Part shown: positions 1 to 7,905 of the stretch, in pieces
Layout of the letters: every line of letters starts with the position of its first letter
Numbering within the stretch: position 1 is the stretch's first letter
NCBI GenBank assembly: GCA_021201135.1
Contig: JAJQGT010000006.1
Location: 471,254 to 535,253, forward strand
Direction: 5' to 3'
Source: Oscillospiraceae bacterium
GTDB taxonomy: Bacteria > Bacillota > Clostridia > Oscillospirales > Ruminococcaceae
Length of the DNA stretch: 64,000 nt
Program-made: the position numbers and the translations under genes
The notes under the pieces: model-generated
The model's database searches: none
Told to the model about the DNA's origin: nothing
The model's input: only the letters and a program-made list of their open reading frames with translations

Positions 1-65
1 CGCAGTTCACCGTCAGCATCACCCACACCGACACCGTCGCGACCGCGATTGTTATCGCATACTGA
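1..65 (+). CDS. acpS: holo-[acyl-carrier-protein] synthase, C-terminal end (5' truncated)
   Basis: The first bases read in frame 3 as about 20 residues ending SITHTDTVATAIVIAY and a TGA at 63-65. This matches the usual AcpS C-terminus (SisHtxxyAxAxViae). AcpS transfers 4'-phosphopantetheine from CoA to the acyl carrier protein. The stop lies 3 bases before the NAD(P)HX dehydratase start, and acpS next to that gene is a common Firmicute arrangement, which supports the call. Only the tail is present, so no catalytic residues can be checked. Confidence 0.7.
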   Translation, partial: QFTVSITHTDTVATAIVIAY

Positions 66-68
66 ATT

Positions 69-1067
69 ATGAATACTACCTCAACAATTTCATGGGAAGC
101 CCTATACAACGCCGAGCTTGCCGCACAAGAAAATAATGTCCACATCTCTGCCGTTTTGGAACCGGACGGCGGAGATATTAAAGTTGTCGACAAATACATT
201 GCCGAAGCTCTGATGCGTGAGAATATCGGGAGCCGTCCCGTGAACTCCCATAAGGGCACTTTCGGAAGACTTTTGTCTGTAGTCGGTTCAGACAGATACC
301 CCGGAGCGGCGGCTATTTCGACCATGTCGGCTCTTCGTTCCGGCGTCGGGCTTATTAGCGTCTGCACGACTGAGCGGTCGGCGATTTCGCTTGCTTCGAA
401 CGTCATGGAGTGCACCCTGTTCCCCTGCCATTCGGACGAGGACGGGTTTATTAAACCCACCGAGCACGAGCTTGAGGGGATTCTTGAATTGCTTAAGGCT
501 TCCGATGCTGTTTTAATCGGCTGTGGGCTCGGGCAATCCGAGAGCACTATGGCTGTCCTCGAAGCTGTTATCGAAAATGCAAATTGTCCCATAATTATAG
601 ACGCCGATGGCATAAACCTTGTCTCAAAGCGCATAGAATGCCTTAGAAAAGCAAAGACAGATATCATCCTGACACCCCATCCTGCGGAGCTTTCAAGGCT
701 CGCCGGGGTCGACACAAGGACTGCCGTCAAAGACCGCTATGCTATTGCTAAGAGACTGGCTAACGACTATGGCGTGACCGTCATTTCGAAATCCTGCTCG
801 ACGCTGATTGTAAATTCGGAAGAATCGTATGTCACGATGTTCGGAAACAACGGGCTTTCAAAAGGCGGGAGCGGAGACCTGCTGGCGGGGCTGATAGCTT
901 CGTTCACGGCTCAAAGGAAATCCCCCGTTGCCGCCGGAATACTCGGAGTATACGCCATGGGAGCTTCCTGCGAAGAGGTCTCGAAGCGGCTGTCAAGAAC
1001 AGGGATGCTGGCAAGCGACATTATTTCCTATCTGCCTGAGCTTTTCAAGAACTTCGAGAGGGCTTGA
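69..1067 (+). CDS. nnrD: ADP/ATP-dependent NAD(P)H-hydrate dehydratase
   Basis: Repairs hydrated NAD(P)H (NADHX, NADPHX) in the cytoplasm by nucleotide-dependent dehydration. The 332-residue protein is the YjeF C-terminal, ribokinase-like domain without the N-terminal epimerase domain. Visible family marks are KGTFGRLLSVVGS near residue 60 (the KGxxGxVLVVGGS-type start of the fold), IDADGINL near 175, ILTPHPAELSRL near 200 and the anion-hole/catalytic GGSGDLLAG near 265. About 55 residues precede the domain and look like a linker or the remnant of an epimerase domain. The start ATG follows the acpS stop by 3 bases, and the downstream lipoprotein gene begins directly after its TGA, so the three are co-transcribed. 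Confidence 0.93.
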   Translation: MNTTSTISWEALYNAELAAQENNVHISAVLEPDGGDIKVVDKYIAEALMRENIGSRPVNSHKGTFGRLLSVVGSDRYPGAAAISTMSALRSGVGLISVCTTERSAISLASNVMECTLFPCHSDEDGFIKPTEHELEGILELLKASDAVLIGCGLGQSESTMAVLEAVIENANCPIIIDADGINLVSKRIECLRKAKTDIILTPHPAELSRLAGVDTRTAVKDRYAIAKRLANDYGVTVISKSCSTLIVNSEESYVTMFGNNGLSKGGSGDLLAGLIASFTAQRKSPVAAGILGVYAMGASCEEVSKRLSRTGMLASDIISYLPELFKNFERA

Positions 1068-1682
1068 TTGAGTTTGAGGCAAAATCTAAGAAAAATAACT
1101 GTAGTATTTTTATCGGTAATTCTGGTAATGGGGCTGAGCGGATGCTCGCTTAAGTCGGTCGTGACAAATGAGAAATCGCTTCCGACCGCATTCACTGCGA
1201 CCGCTGAGGTCGACTTTGACGACACCATTTATGAAATGCTCCTGACGCGTTGGAGCGACGGTTGGTGGAATATTGAGCTCACCTCCCCTGCCATAGTCAG
1301 CGGACTCATATTTGACGTCAAGGGTGAGGAGACGACCATCTCCTTCAAGGGGCTGAACTTCACCTTTGACAGCTCAAAGTTCCCTGTAGGCTCGGTTGTG
1401 GCGCTCGTGACAAAGTCGTTCGACAAGCTCGTACCGCTTGAGCTTGACGTCACCGAGGGCACAGAGTCCGACTACTGCTCCGGAGAGACGAACGGCGCAG
1501 TCTATACGCTGACGTTCTCTAAAACCGGAATCCCGCAGATCCTGGAGCTCGGCGATAGCGACGACGAAAACTACATGCGGATTACGTTTGTTGATTTTGA
1601 GCTCATCACCTCCGAAAGCGAAGGTGAAAACGAAACTACGGAAGAGACTACCGAGTATGATATAATTATCGAAGAAGAATAA
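1068..1682 (+). CDS. predicted lipoprotein of unknown function
   Basis: I do not recognise a named family. The 204-residue product begins with a signal peptide and a lipobox (VMGLSGC, Cys near residue 26), so it should be lipid-anchored on the outer face of the membrane. The remainder is a compact, acidic, beta-rich sequence with a glutamate/threonine-rich tail (residues about 185-204). The start is a TTG immediately after the TGA of nnrD, with GAGAGG a few bases upstream inside nnrD, implying translational coupling. A terminator follows. It could be a sporulation- or envelope-associated lipoprotein, but nothing in the sequence decides this. Confidence 0.7.
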   Translation: MSLRQNLRKITVVFLSVILVMGLSGCSLKSVVTNEKSLPTAFTATAEVDFDDTIYEMLLTRWSDGWWNIELTSPAIVSGLIFDVKGEETTISFKGLNFTFDSSKFPVGSVVALVTKSFDKLVPLELDVTEGTESDYCSGETNGAVYTLTFSKTGIPQILELGDSDDENYMRITFVDFELITSESEGENETTEETTEYDIIIEEE

Positions 1683-1687
1683 GATTA

Positions 1688-1716
1688 ATGCCCTGCCGAA
1701 TGCGGGGCATTTTTTA
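1688..1716 (+). terminator. Rho-independent terminator of the acpS-nnrD-lipoprotein operon
   Basis: Stem ATGCCC/GGGCAT with an 11-base loop, followed by TTTTTT. It starts 5 bases after the lipoprotein stop. Confidence 0.8.
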
Positions 1717-1757
1717 TATTCAGGCGAAATCTTAATCAAATCTTAAGAATTGAACTG

Positions 1758-1786
1758 TTGACTTGAGGCTTAATCGGCATTAAAAT
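1758..1786 (+). promoter_or_regulatory. SigA-type promoter of the tandem C39-like genes
   Basis: TTGACT at 1758-1763, 17-base spacer, TAAAAT at 1781-1786. It sits between the upstream terminator and the first C39-like gene. Confidence 0.65.
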
Positions 1787-1808
1787 TATATTAATGGAGA
1801 TGAAGCCT

Positions 1809-2522
1809 ATGGCAACTGCTAAAGCAACAGATAAAACCAAGAAAAGACATCCACTCAGAATTGTGCTTATACTTGTCGTGATTATCGCGGTGGGATTTTA
1901 CATCTATGATAATACGAAGCCGCAGAATATGATATATCTCAGCGACGTTATAGATTACGATCAGCATCCCGACTATCCGACCGGGTGCGAAAGCGCATCG
2001 CTTTACATACTTCTGCAATACTACGGCGTTGACGTGACTATGGAGGAGATAGTCGAAGCTCTGCCGAAGGGTCCTGTGCCCTACGAAGTCGACGGCGTTC
2101 TTTACGGAGCTAACCCCGAGCGGGAGTTTGTAGGCGACCCGCGGGACTCGAGCTCATACGGTGTATTCAACGAGCCGATAAGAGAAACCGCCGAGCAGTT
2201 CAAATCGGGAGCAATCTCCAAGACAGGTGCTACCCTTGAAGACATCAAAGAAATTATCGCAAACGGCAACCCGGTTGAAGCGTGGTACACGACCAACATC
2301 GAAGGCGGCATCGAATACCGCCGTGAATGGATAGATTACGAAACCGGCGAAACCGTCCGCTGGCCTGCCTACGAGCACGCCGTCGTCATCTACGGCTTCG
2401 ACGACTACAACAACGTCCTCTATAAAGACCCGAACACCGGGAGCTCCCATGCTATGGGATGGGATACTTTCAAAGAGGCGTTTGAGGAACTGGGCGGGAT
2501 GATTGTTTATTATGAGGGATGA
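1809..2522 (+). CDS. C39-like secreted/membrane-anchored protein, copy 1
   Basis: A 237-residue protein with a basic N-terminus and one hydrophobic segment (about residues 15-35), then a papain-like Peptidase_C39_2-type domain outside the membrane. Family marks are the Cys in PTGCESASLYILLQYYG (nucleophile position), the His in AYEHAVVIYGFD and the Asp in YKDPNTG. The start at 1809 is preferred over the ATGs at 1794 and 1800 because GGAGA at 1796-1800 lies 8 bases upstream of it. It forms a tandem pair with the next gene, which is clearly a paralogue. Whether it is an active peptidase, a bacteriocin-type processor or a pseudo-enzyme cannot be told; no cognate peptide lies next to it. Confidence 0.8.
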   Translation: MATAKATDKTKKRHPLRIVLILVVIIAVGFYIYDNTKPQNMIYLSDVIDYDQHPDYPTGCESASLYILLQYYGVDVTMEEIVEALPKGPVPYEVDGVLYGANPEREFVGDPRDSSSYGVFNEPIRETAEQFKSGAISKTGATLEDIKEIIANGNPVEAWYTTNIEGGIEYRREWIDYETGETVRWPAYEHAVVIYGFDDYNNVLYKDPNTGSSHAMGWDTFKEAFEELGGMIVYYEG

Positions 2523-2526
2523 AAAA

Positions 2527-3342
2527 ATGCCAAAGAAAAGGAAAAGAAAAAGAAGAATAAGATACGACCGGCTGTTTGCAATATTTATGGTTCTGGCTTT
2601 GATGATTGCCGGAGTTTGTGCTTTCACACATAAAGATAAGTTGGATATTTCAGATGACGAGGTTGAAAGCGAAGACACGAACGAACTGGAAGCTCTTGAA
2701 GAAGATAAGCAGGAGTACATTGAATCTCCAAGCGAAGAAATAGCATCCGTATGTCTCAACAACGTTATTGAATACAGCCAATATCCCGACTATCCGACAG
2801 GTTGTGAAGTTACTGCGCTTTACATACTTCTCAAGTATTATGATGTCGATGTCACGATGGATGAATTGGTTGAGGCTCTGCCGAAGGGTCCTATTCCCTG
2901 GTATGATGCAGACGGCGTGCGCTATGGAGCAAACCCCGCAAGGCAATTTGTCGGCGATCCGAGATATTCGGATTCCTACGGCGTATTTAACGAGCCTATC
3001 AGGGAGACTGCCGAGGAGTTCAAAACAGGTGCAATCGCCAAGACAGGCGCTACTCTTGACGACATCAAGGAAATCATCACCTCAGGCAATCCCGTTATCG
3101 CCTGGTATACAACCAATATCGAAGCAGGAATTGAATATCGGCAGGAATGGCTCGACTATGATACCGGTGAGACGGTCACATGGCCTGCATATGAGCACGC
3201 AGTGGTCATATACGGCTTCGATGAACTTAGTAACATAATGTACAGAGACCCAAGTACAGGCAGTTCAGCCGCCGTTGGCTGGGACACCTTCAAGGAAGCG
3301 TTTGAAGAGCTGGGTGGGATGATTGTTTACTATGACGAATAA
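2527..3342 (+). CDS. C39-like secreted/membrane-anchored protein, copy 2
   Basis: 271 residues: a Lys/Arg-rich N-terminus, a transmembrane segment at about 14-33, an acidic linker (about 38-75), then a C39_2-like domain nearly identical in layout to copy 1. Cys in PTGCEVTALYILLKYYD, His in AYEHAVVIYGF and the DP of YRDPSTG are all kept. The ATG at 2527 is chosen because GAGGGA, overlapping the end of copy 1, sits 7 bases before it; in-frame ATGs at 2503 and 2512 lack this. The pair arose by tandem duplication. Copy 2 differs mainly by the long charged linker between membrane and domain. Substrate unknown. Confidence 0.8.
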   Translation: MPKKRKRKRRIRYDRLFAIFMVLALMIAGVCAFTHKDKLDISDDEVESEDTNELEALEEDKQEYIESPSEEIASVCLNNVIEYSQYPDYPTGCEVTALYILLKYYDVDVTMDELVEALPKGPIPWYDADGVRYGANPARQFVGDPRYSDSYGVFNEPIRETAEEFKTGAIAKTGATLDDIKEIITSGNPVIAWYTTNIEAGIEYRQEWLDYDTGETVTWPAYEHAVVIYGFDELSNIMYRDPSTGSSAAVGWDTFKEAFEELGGMIVYYDE

Positions 3343-3374
3343 AAAAGCGGCTCGGTGGGGTTTTAAATTTGGGG

Positions 3375-3403
3375 TTGATAAGTTCTGAGATTTGTGGTAT
3401 TAT
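3375..3403 (+). promoter_or_regulatory. SigA-type promoter upstream of the PIN-domain gene
   Basis: TTGATA at 3375-3380, 17-base spacer, TATTAT at 3398-3403. GAGGAG at 3422-3427 is the likely ribosome binding site. Confidence 0.6.
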
Positions 3404-3437
3404 ATCATATAGAGAAGATGTGAGGAGATGACGAGCG

Positions 3438-3911
3438 TTGAAGATATACTTGGATTGTTGTTGCTACAACAGACCGTTTGATGACCAGACACAAGAGCGG
3501 GTTTATCTGGAGACGCAGATAATCGAAGGAATTCTTCGCTCATGTCAATCAAGTATCTATGAACTAGTCGGTAGCTCTGCTTTGAGCTTTGAAATCAGCC
3601 GTATCAACGACTTAGACAAAAGAGAACAAGTGATAAGGCTTTACTCTTCAATTACTTCATATGTAAATGTCGATGATGAAATCGAGTCAAGAGCAAGTGA
3701 GATTCGCTCACAATCAAATATCCGAACTTACGATAGTTACCACATTGCATTAGCAGAAAGAGCAAATGCGGATGTGATGGTAACTACTGATGTTAAATTA
3801 GAGAAGATGGCTTCACGGTTAGAGCTGAATGTAAGAGTAATCAGTCCAGTGGCATTCATGATGGACTATATGTACGGAGGTGCAACTTATGAAACAAGTG
3901 AACTTGAATAA
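3438..3911 (+). CDS. PIN-domain protein, VapC-like ribonuclease candidate
   Basis: 157 residues beginning MKIYLDCCCYNRPFDDQTQ, which matches the well-spread MKIYLDNCxxNRPFDDQ PIN family. The first conserved Asp is D6, a later acidic patch is YDSYHIALAERANADVMVTTDVK (D about 108, D about 125), consistent with a metal-dependent PIN nuclease. PIN toxins cleave RNA, often tRNA. The start is TTG, preceded by GAGGAG. The gene overlaps its downstream neighbour by 23 bases, so the two are translated together. The order nuclease first, small protein second is unusual for vapBC, where the antitoxin usually comes first; this family may not be a classical toxin. Confidence 0.8.
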   Translation: MKIYLDCCCYNRPFDDQTQERVYLETQIIEGILRSCQSSIYELVGSSALSFEISRINDLDKREQVIRLYSSITSYVNVDDEIESRASEIRSQSNIRTYDSYHIALAERANADVMVTTDVKLEKMASRLELNVRVISPVAFMMDYMYGGATYETSELE

Positions 3912-4092
3912 TCCAATGGAAGTCAGAACTGTTGGCTTTTCCGCTTTGGAAGAGGCTTTGGGTCCTGTCGGCACAACCTTGTTTATAAAGCAGTTTGACT
4001 TAGGGCATGGCGATTATACCAAGGAAAAATACGATACTGACGACATAAGCATTGAAGAAGCCGGAAATTTGATGAGGGCGTTCAACAAGTAG
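3889..4092 (+). CDS. small partner protein of the PIN-domain gene
   Basis: 67 residues, MKQVNLNNPMEVRTVGFSAL at the start, then an acidic, Gly-containing middle (LGHGDYTKEKYD) and a short C-terminal helix. The ATG at 3889 has GGAGG 8 bases upstream, inside the PIN gene. Small proteins with an (E/V)RTxGFxAL...GPVG(T/M)..F..QF..G.GDYT pattern are commonly found beside this PIN family, so it may act as its antitoxin or modulator. No DNA-binding fold is apparent. Confidence 0.7.
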   Translation: MKQVNLNNPMEVRTVGFSALEEALGPVGTTLFIKQFDLGHGDYTKEKYDTDDISIEEAGNLMRAFNK

Positions 4093-4105
4093 TAAGCAAA
4101 TAAAA

Positions 4106-4141
4106 ACCGGCTCGGTGTATTGCACACTGAGCCGGTATTTT
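4106..4141. terminator. bidirectional terminator between converging genes
   Basis: 13-bp stem (4106-4118 with 4124-4136, one G-U pair), short loop, T-tract on plus and A-tract before the stem serving minus. It separates the PIN pair from asnB, which converge here. Confidence 0.85.
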
Positions 4142-4149
4142 TATGCTTA

Positions 4150-5730
4150 TTATTCACCGCTTGCGCCGTAGTTCGAAAGAACTCTTGCAGAGGGGTCGTT
4201 GACGTTGCAGCCTTCCCACTCCTTGTTGGGCATCCAGAAGTCTACGACCATTTCGGCGTTGCCGGGGTAGTACTTCTCGAAGATTTCACGGTAGAGAAGT
4301 GACTCTTTCGTGAAGGGCTTCGCAAAGGTGTATTTGGAGCTGAGAGCTTCAAACTCTTCATCCGAATAGGTCTCCTCGGCATACTCTTTCAGATAATCGA
4401 CCATCGAGTGACCGACAGCGTCGGAGAAGGCGGCTTTTTCGCGGTAGAGAATGTCGTGCGGGAGATAGTCGCCCTCGAAGGCATGGCGAAGAAGATACTT
4501 GCCTTTGCCGTAGGTGTTGAGCTTCATTTCCGGGTCAACCGCCATAACGTACTTAACAAAATCGAGGTCTCCGAACGGGACTCGTGCCTCAAGAGAGTTT
4601 ACCGAAATGCAACGGTCGGCACGAAGAACATCATACATATGGAGCTCGTGGACACGCTTTTCGGCTTCCTTCTGGAAGGCATCGGCGTCGGGGGCGAAAT
4701 CGGTGTACTTATAGCCGAAGAGCTCGTCCGAAATCTCGCCGGTGAGAAGAACACGGATGTCGGTGTTCTCGTGAATCCACTTGCAGAGGAGATACATGCC
4801 CATACTCGCGCGGATTGTGGTTATGTCGTAGGTGCCGAGCATCTCAATAACGGTCTCAAGAGAGCTCAGGACGATGTCCTTGTTGATGATGACTTCCGTT
4901 TGGTCGCTGTGGATGTAGTCGGCGACCTGCTTCGCATACTTGAGGTCGATTGCGTCCTCGCTCATGCCGATGGCAAAGGTGCGAATCGGCTTATCAGAGT
5001 ATCTCTGGGCGACAGCGCAAACCAAGGACGAGTCAAGCCCTCCCGACAGGAGGAAGCCCACTTTTGCATCTGCCACAAGCCTCTTCTTGATCCCCTTTGT
5101 TAATTTGTCGTGGATGCTTTGGCAGACCTCATCGAGGTCAGCCTTTATAACACCCTCAGGCTTGGATATGTCGCAGTAGCTGATGAACTCCCCAGCCTTA
5201 TAGTAGCACCCCGGCGGGAAGGGCATGACTCTTTCGCATATGGGCACGAGATTTTTCGGTTCACTTGCGAATACTATTTTATCATCACGGTCATAGCCAT
5301 AATAAAGCGGACGGATACCGATTGGGTCTCTTGCGGCGATGAACTCTTTTGTCCTGCCGTCAAATATAATCATTGCGAATTCGGCATCGAGCATCGAAAA
5401 CATGTCGGTCCCGTATTCAAAATATAACGGAAGAATTATCTCGCAGTCGGAGCCGCTCTTGAATTTGTAGCCTTTTTCGATGAGCTCATCCTTGAGCTTC
5501 TCAAAGCCGTAAAGCTCGCCGTTGCAGACAACAGCTGAGCCATCCAATTCGAACGGTTGCATGCCCTCTGGCGTCAAGCCCATGATGGCAAGACGGTGGA
5601 AGCCGAGGAGCCCATAGCCCGTATCAATAATTCTTGAATCGTCGGGTCCACGGGAAATTGTCCTGTCGAACCCTTTTTTAAACTCCGAAAAAGAGACACC
5701 GCTTTTGCAGTAACCCATAATCGAACACAT
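4150..5730 (-). CDS. asnB: asparagine synthase (glutamine-hydrolysing)
   Basis: Makes asparagine from aspartate, ATP and glutamine in the cytoplasm. 526 residues. Cys2 (MCSIMGY) is the N-terminal glutaminase nucleophile once Met is removed; CNGELYG near residue 70 and the glutamine-binding region follow. The synthetase domain carries the PP-loop SGGLDSS at 229-235. Length and layout fit the AsnB family of about 525-550 residues. GGAGAG precedes the ATG. A T-box leader lies directly upstream, so expression should respond to uncharged tRNA-Asn. It is third in a minus-strand nitrogen block after glnN and amt but has its own leader and promoter. Confidence 0.96.
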   Translation of the reverse strand: MCSIMGYCKSGVSFSEFKKGFDRTISRGPDDSRIIDTGYGLLGFHRLAIMGLTPEGMQPFELDGSAVVCNGELYGFEKLKDELIEKGYKFKSGSDCEIILPLYFEYGTDMFSMLDAEFAMIIFDGRTKEFIAARDPIGIRPLYYGYDRDDKIVFASEPKNLVPICERVMPFPPGCYYKAGEFISYCDISKPEGVIKADLDEVCQSIHDKLTKGIKKRLVADAKVGFLLSGGLDSSLVCAVAQRYSDKPIRTFAIGMSEDAIDLKYAKQVADYIHSDQTEVIINKDIVLSSLETVIEMLGTYDITTIRASMGMYLLCKWIHENTDIRVLLTGEISDELFGYKYTDFAPDADAFQKEAEKRVHELHMYDVLRADRCISVNSLEARVPFGDLDFVKYVMAVDPEMKLNTYGKGKYLLRHAFEGDYLPHDILYREKAAFSDAVGHSMVDYLKEYAEETYSDEEFEALSSKYTFAKPFTKESLLYREIFEKYYPGNAEMVVDFWMPNKEWEGCNVNDPSARVLSNYGASGE

Positions 5731-6045
5731 AAGTACATCTCTCCAAATCTACTAAATCAGCATTCAATAGGGCAAGTGCTGTTACTCGCGGTGCCACCTA
5801 TCTTTTCAGTCTACAAACCTTGGTCAAGGCTTGTATCTTCCTCCGGGCTTCAGCCAAAGCCCTTCCCTGTAACGCAGGGACTACGGCGCACCTAATGGGA
5901 TTATGAATCCGTTCAGATTGCAACTTACTCGGGGTTACCACTGCGGCGCATATCTATGCACTCTCAGCTCGGTTTCGTAAAAACCGTGTGCAGCTCTCTT
6001 TGAAACTGTGTGCCGCAGGGCATATCCGAGTTCAAACGCTTTTAG
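5731..6045 (-). promoter_or_regulatory. T-box riboswitch, apparent Asn (AAC) specifier
   Basis: Read on minus, the conserved T-box core AGGTGGCACCGCG lies at 5787-5799. Stem I can be drawn from two helices: ACTCGG with CCGAGT at the base and CTGCGGC with GCCGCAG above. They enclose an internal loop whose 3' side is TGGTAACC (5933-5940); the AAC at 5934-5936 is the natural specifier and fits asnB downstream. Further hairpins (CCCTG/CAGGG, GGGCTT/AAGCCC, and ACAA..CCTTG/AAGG..TTGT) match the expected stems between stem I and the antiterminator. A TATAAT at 6052-6057 (minus) supplies the -10; the -35 is weak. No U-tract terminator is obvious between the T-box core and the ATG. Confidence 0.88.
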
Positions 6046-6081
6046 GATTTTATTATATCAGGGATAAATTGCGATAGCTTT

Positions 6082-7815
6082 TTATTCAACGTCCTGAAGG
6101 GCATCGAAGCCTTCCTCGCCGGTTCTGACCTTGACGACGTTCTCGACGTCATAGACGAAGATCTTGCCGTCGCCGATATGACCGGTGTAAAGAACCTTCT
6201 TTGCGGTTTCGATGACGTGACGTACAGGAATCTTGGATACTACGATATCAACCTGTACCTTCGGGAGGAGGTTTGTCTCAACGGCGACACCTCTGTAGTA
6301 CTCAGGCTTGCCACCCTGCTGACCACAACCCAGGACGTGGGTAACGGTCATACCGGTGATTCCAAGGCTCATCATAGCGTGCTTGAGCTCATCAAACTTA
6401 GACTCCTTGCAGATAATCTCGACCTTGGTGAACTTGGGCGTCTCGCCGTCCTCCGCAAATGTGGGAACCTTCTTGACGGGGATAGCTTCTGCAACCGGTA
6501 CATCGGAGGTTACTGCTACAATTCCGTCGGCAGGAGCGTATGAGGAATACTTGCTGACAGCAGGAACAAAGTCGGGATATGCGCTGGGAAGACCATGCTC
6601 GCTGATATCGAGACCGGCGACTTCGTCCTCCGCAGAAGCTCTTAAACCGTGGAACTTTTTAATAAGTGCAAAAGTTATTACCATCATAACCACGGCATAG
6701 ACGCCTACTGAAACAACGCCGAGAAGCTGGAGCCCGAACTGTTTGAACGAACCGGTGTAGAAGAGACCCGAAAGTCCCGCAGGAGCGTCAGGGTTCGCCA
6801 GAAGTCCTACAGCCAATGTTCCCCATACGCCGTTTGCCATATGTACGCCTACGGCGCCGACGGGATCGTCGATGTGAAGCTTGAGGTCGAGGAGCTCGAC
6901 TACGAATACAACGAGGAAGCCGGAAACCAAGCCGACAACTGCAGCACCGATTGCATCGAGAGCGTCACATCCTGCCGTGATTCCGACGAGTCCTGCCAGA
7001 GAGGCATTGAGACACATCGAGACATCAGGCTTTCCGTTCTTGACCCATGTGAATATCATGGTCGTAACAGTTGCCACTGAGGGTGCGATGGTGGTGGTGA
7101 GGAAGATGGAGGCAAGTTCGGATGCAGAAGTTGCAGCCGCTCCGTTGAATCCATACCAACCGAGCCAGAGAATGAACACGCCCAGCGCGCCGAGGGTTAT
7201 TGAGTGTCCGGGAATGGCGTTTACCTTGGTAACCTTGCCGTTCTCGTCCTTGACATACTTGCCGATACGGGGACCGAGGAAGATTGCGCCGACGAGTGCG
7301 GCGAGACCGCCGACCATATGAATAGCGCAGGAGCCTGCATAGTCGTGGAAGCCTAAGCTTGAAAGCCAGCCACCGCCCCAGATCCAGTGAGCCTCAATCG
7401 GGTAAACGAATAACGAAATTACTGCCGAATAGATGCAGTATGCCGAGAACTTGGTTCTCTCTGCCATGGCACCGGAAACGATGGTTGCGGTTGTGGCGCA
7501 GAAAACGAGGTTGAATACGAATGTGGATGCTCCGGTGAAGCTTCCGTCAGCAGGCGAAGCGATAAATTCTTTAAAGTTCGTCCACAAGTCCATGTTCGGA
7601 AGTCCGATAAGTCCGAAGAGTGTGTCCTCGCCCATCATGAGCGTGTAGCCTAAGAGCGAGAATACCACGGTACCGATGCAGAAGTCCATCAGGTTCTTCA
7701 TGATGATGTTGCCGGCGTTCTTTGCCCTCGTAAAGCCGGTTTCTACCATCGCGAAGCCCGCCTGCATCCAGAATACCAAAGCAGCTCCGATCAAAAACCA
7801 AAATTCTACTGTCAT
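6082..7815 (-). CDS. amt: ammonium transporter with fused C-terminal PII domain
   Basis: 577 residues. Residues about 1-405 are an Amt/Mep/Rh channel: a start without a long signal peptide, 11 hydrophobic segments, and the twin pore histidines in GSCAIHMVGG and GAVGVHMANG. After a linker of about 60 residues, residues about 462-577 form a complete PII (GlnB/GlnK) domain: ITGMTV, the T-loop with PEYYRG and LPKV, then the B- and C-loop signature TGHIGDGKIFV and RTGEEG. PII proteins normally bind Amt as separate trimers and plug the pore under nitrogen sufficiency; here the gate is covalently attached. The gene follows glnN by 90 bases. RBS is GGGGGA. Confidence 0.96.
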   Translation of the reverse strand: MTVEFWFLIGAALVFWMQAGFAMVETGFTRAKNAGNIIMKNLMDFCIGTVVFSLLGYTLMMGEDTLFGLIGLPNMDLWTNFKEFIASPADGSFTGASTFVFNLVFCATTATIVSGAMAERTKFSAYCIYSAVISLFVYPIEAHWIWGGGWLSSLGFHDYAGSCAIHMVGGLAALVGAIFLGPRIGKYVKDENGKVTKVNAIPGHSITLGALGVFILWLGWYGFNGAAATSASELASIFLTTTIAPSVATVTTMIFTWVKNGKPDVSMCLNASLAGLVGITAGCDALDAIGAAVVGLVSGFLVVFVVELLDLKLHIDDPVGAVGVHMANGVWGTLAVGLLANPDAPAGLSGLFYTGSFKQFGLQLLGVVSVGVYAVVMMVITFALIKKFHGLRASAEDEVAGLDISEHGLPSAYPDFVPAVSKYSSYAPADGIVAVTSDVPVAEAIPVKKVPTFAEDGETPKFTKVEIICKESKFDELKHAMMSLGITGMTVTHVLGCGQQGGKPEYYRGVAVETNLLPKVQVDIVVSKIPVRHVIETAKKVLYTGHIGDGKIFVYDVENVVKVRTGEEGFDALQDVE

Positions 7816-7845
7816 AATCTTTTCCCCCTTGTTGAATTAGGTTTC

Positions 7846-7886
7846 GCTCGAGGCTTTGGAGGGTATTCCAAAGCCTTTTGCGTTAC
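7846..7886 (-). promoter_or_regulatory. hairpin and shared nitrogen leader motif before amt
   Basis: On minus, the 14-mer GTAACGCAAAAGGC (7873-7886) overlaps the start of a perfect 10-bp hairpin, AGGCTTTGGA/TCCAAAGCCT (7851-7860 with 7867-7876), 6-base loop. No U-tract follows. The same 14-mer with one change (GTAACGCATAAGGC) occurs at 10120-10133 at the 5' end of the glnN leader, suggesting a shared regulatory RNA or DNA element. Confidence 0.55.
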
Positions 7887-7905
7887 CTTCAAAGAAAAGT
7901 ATAAT

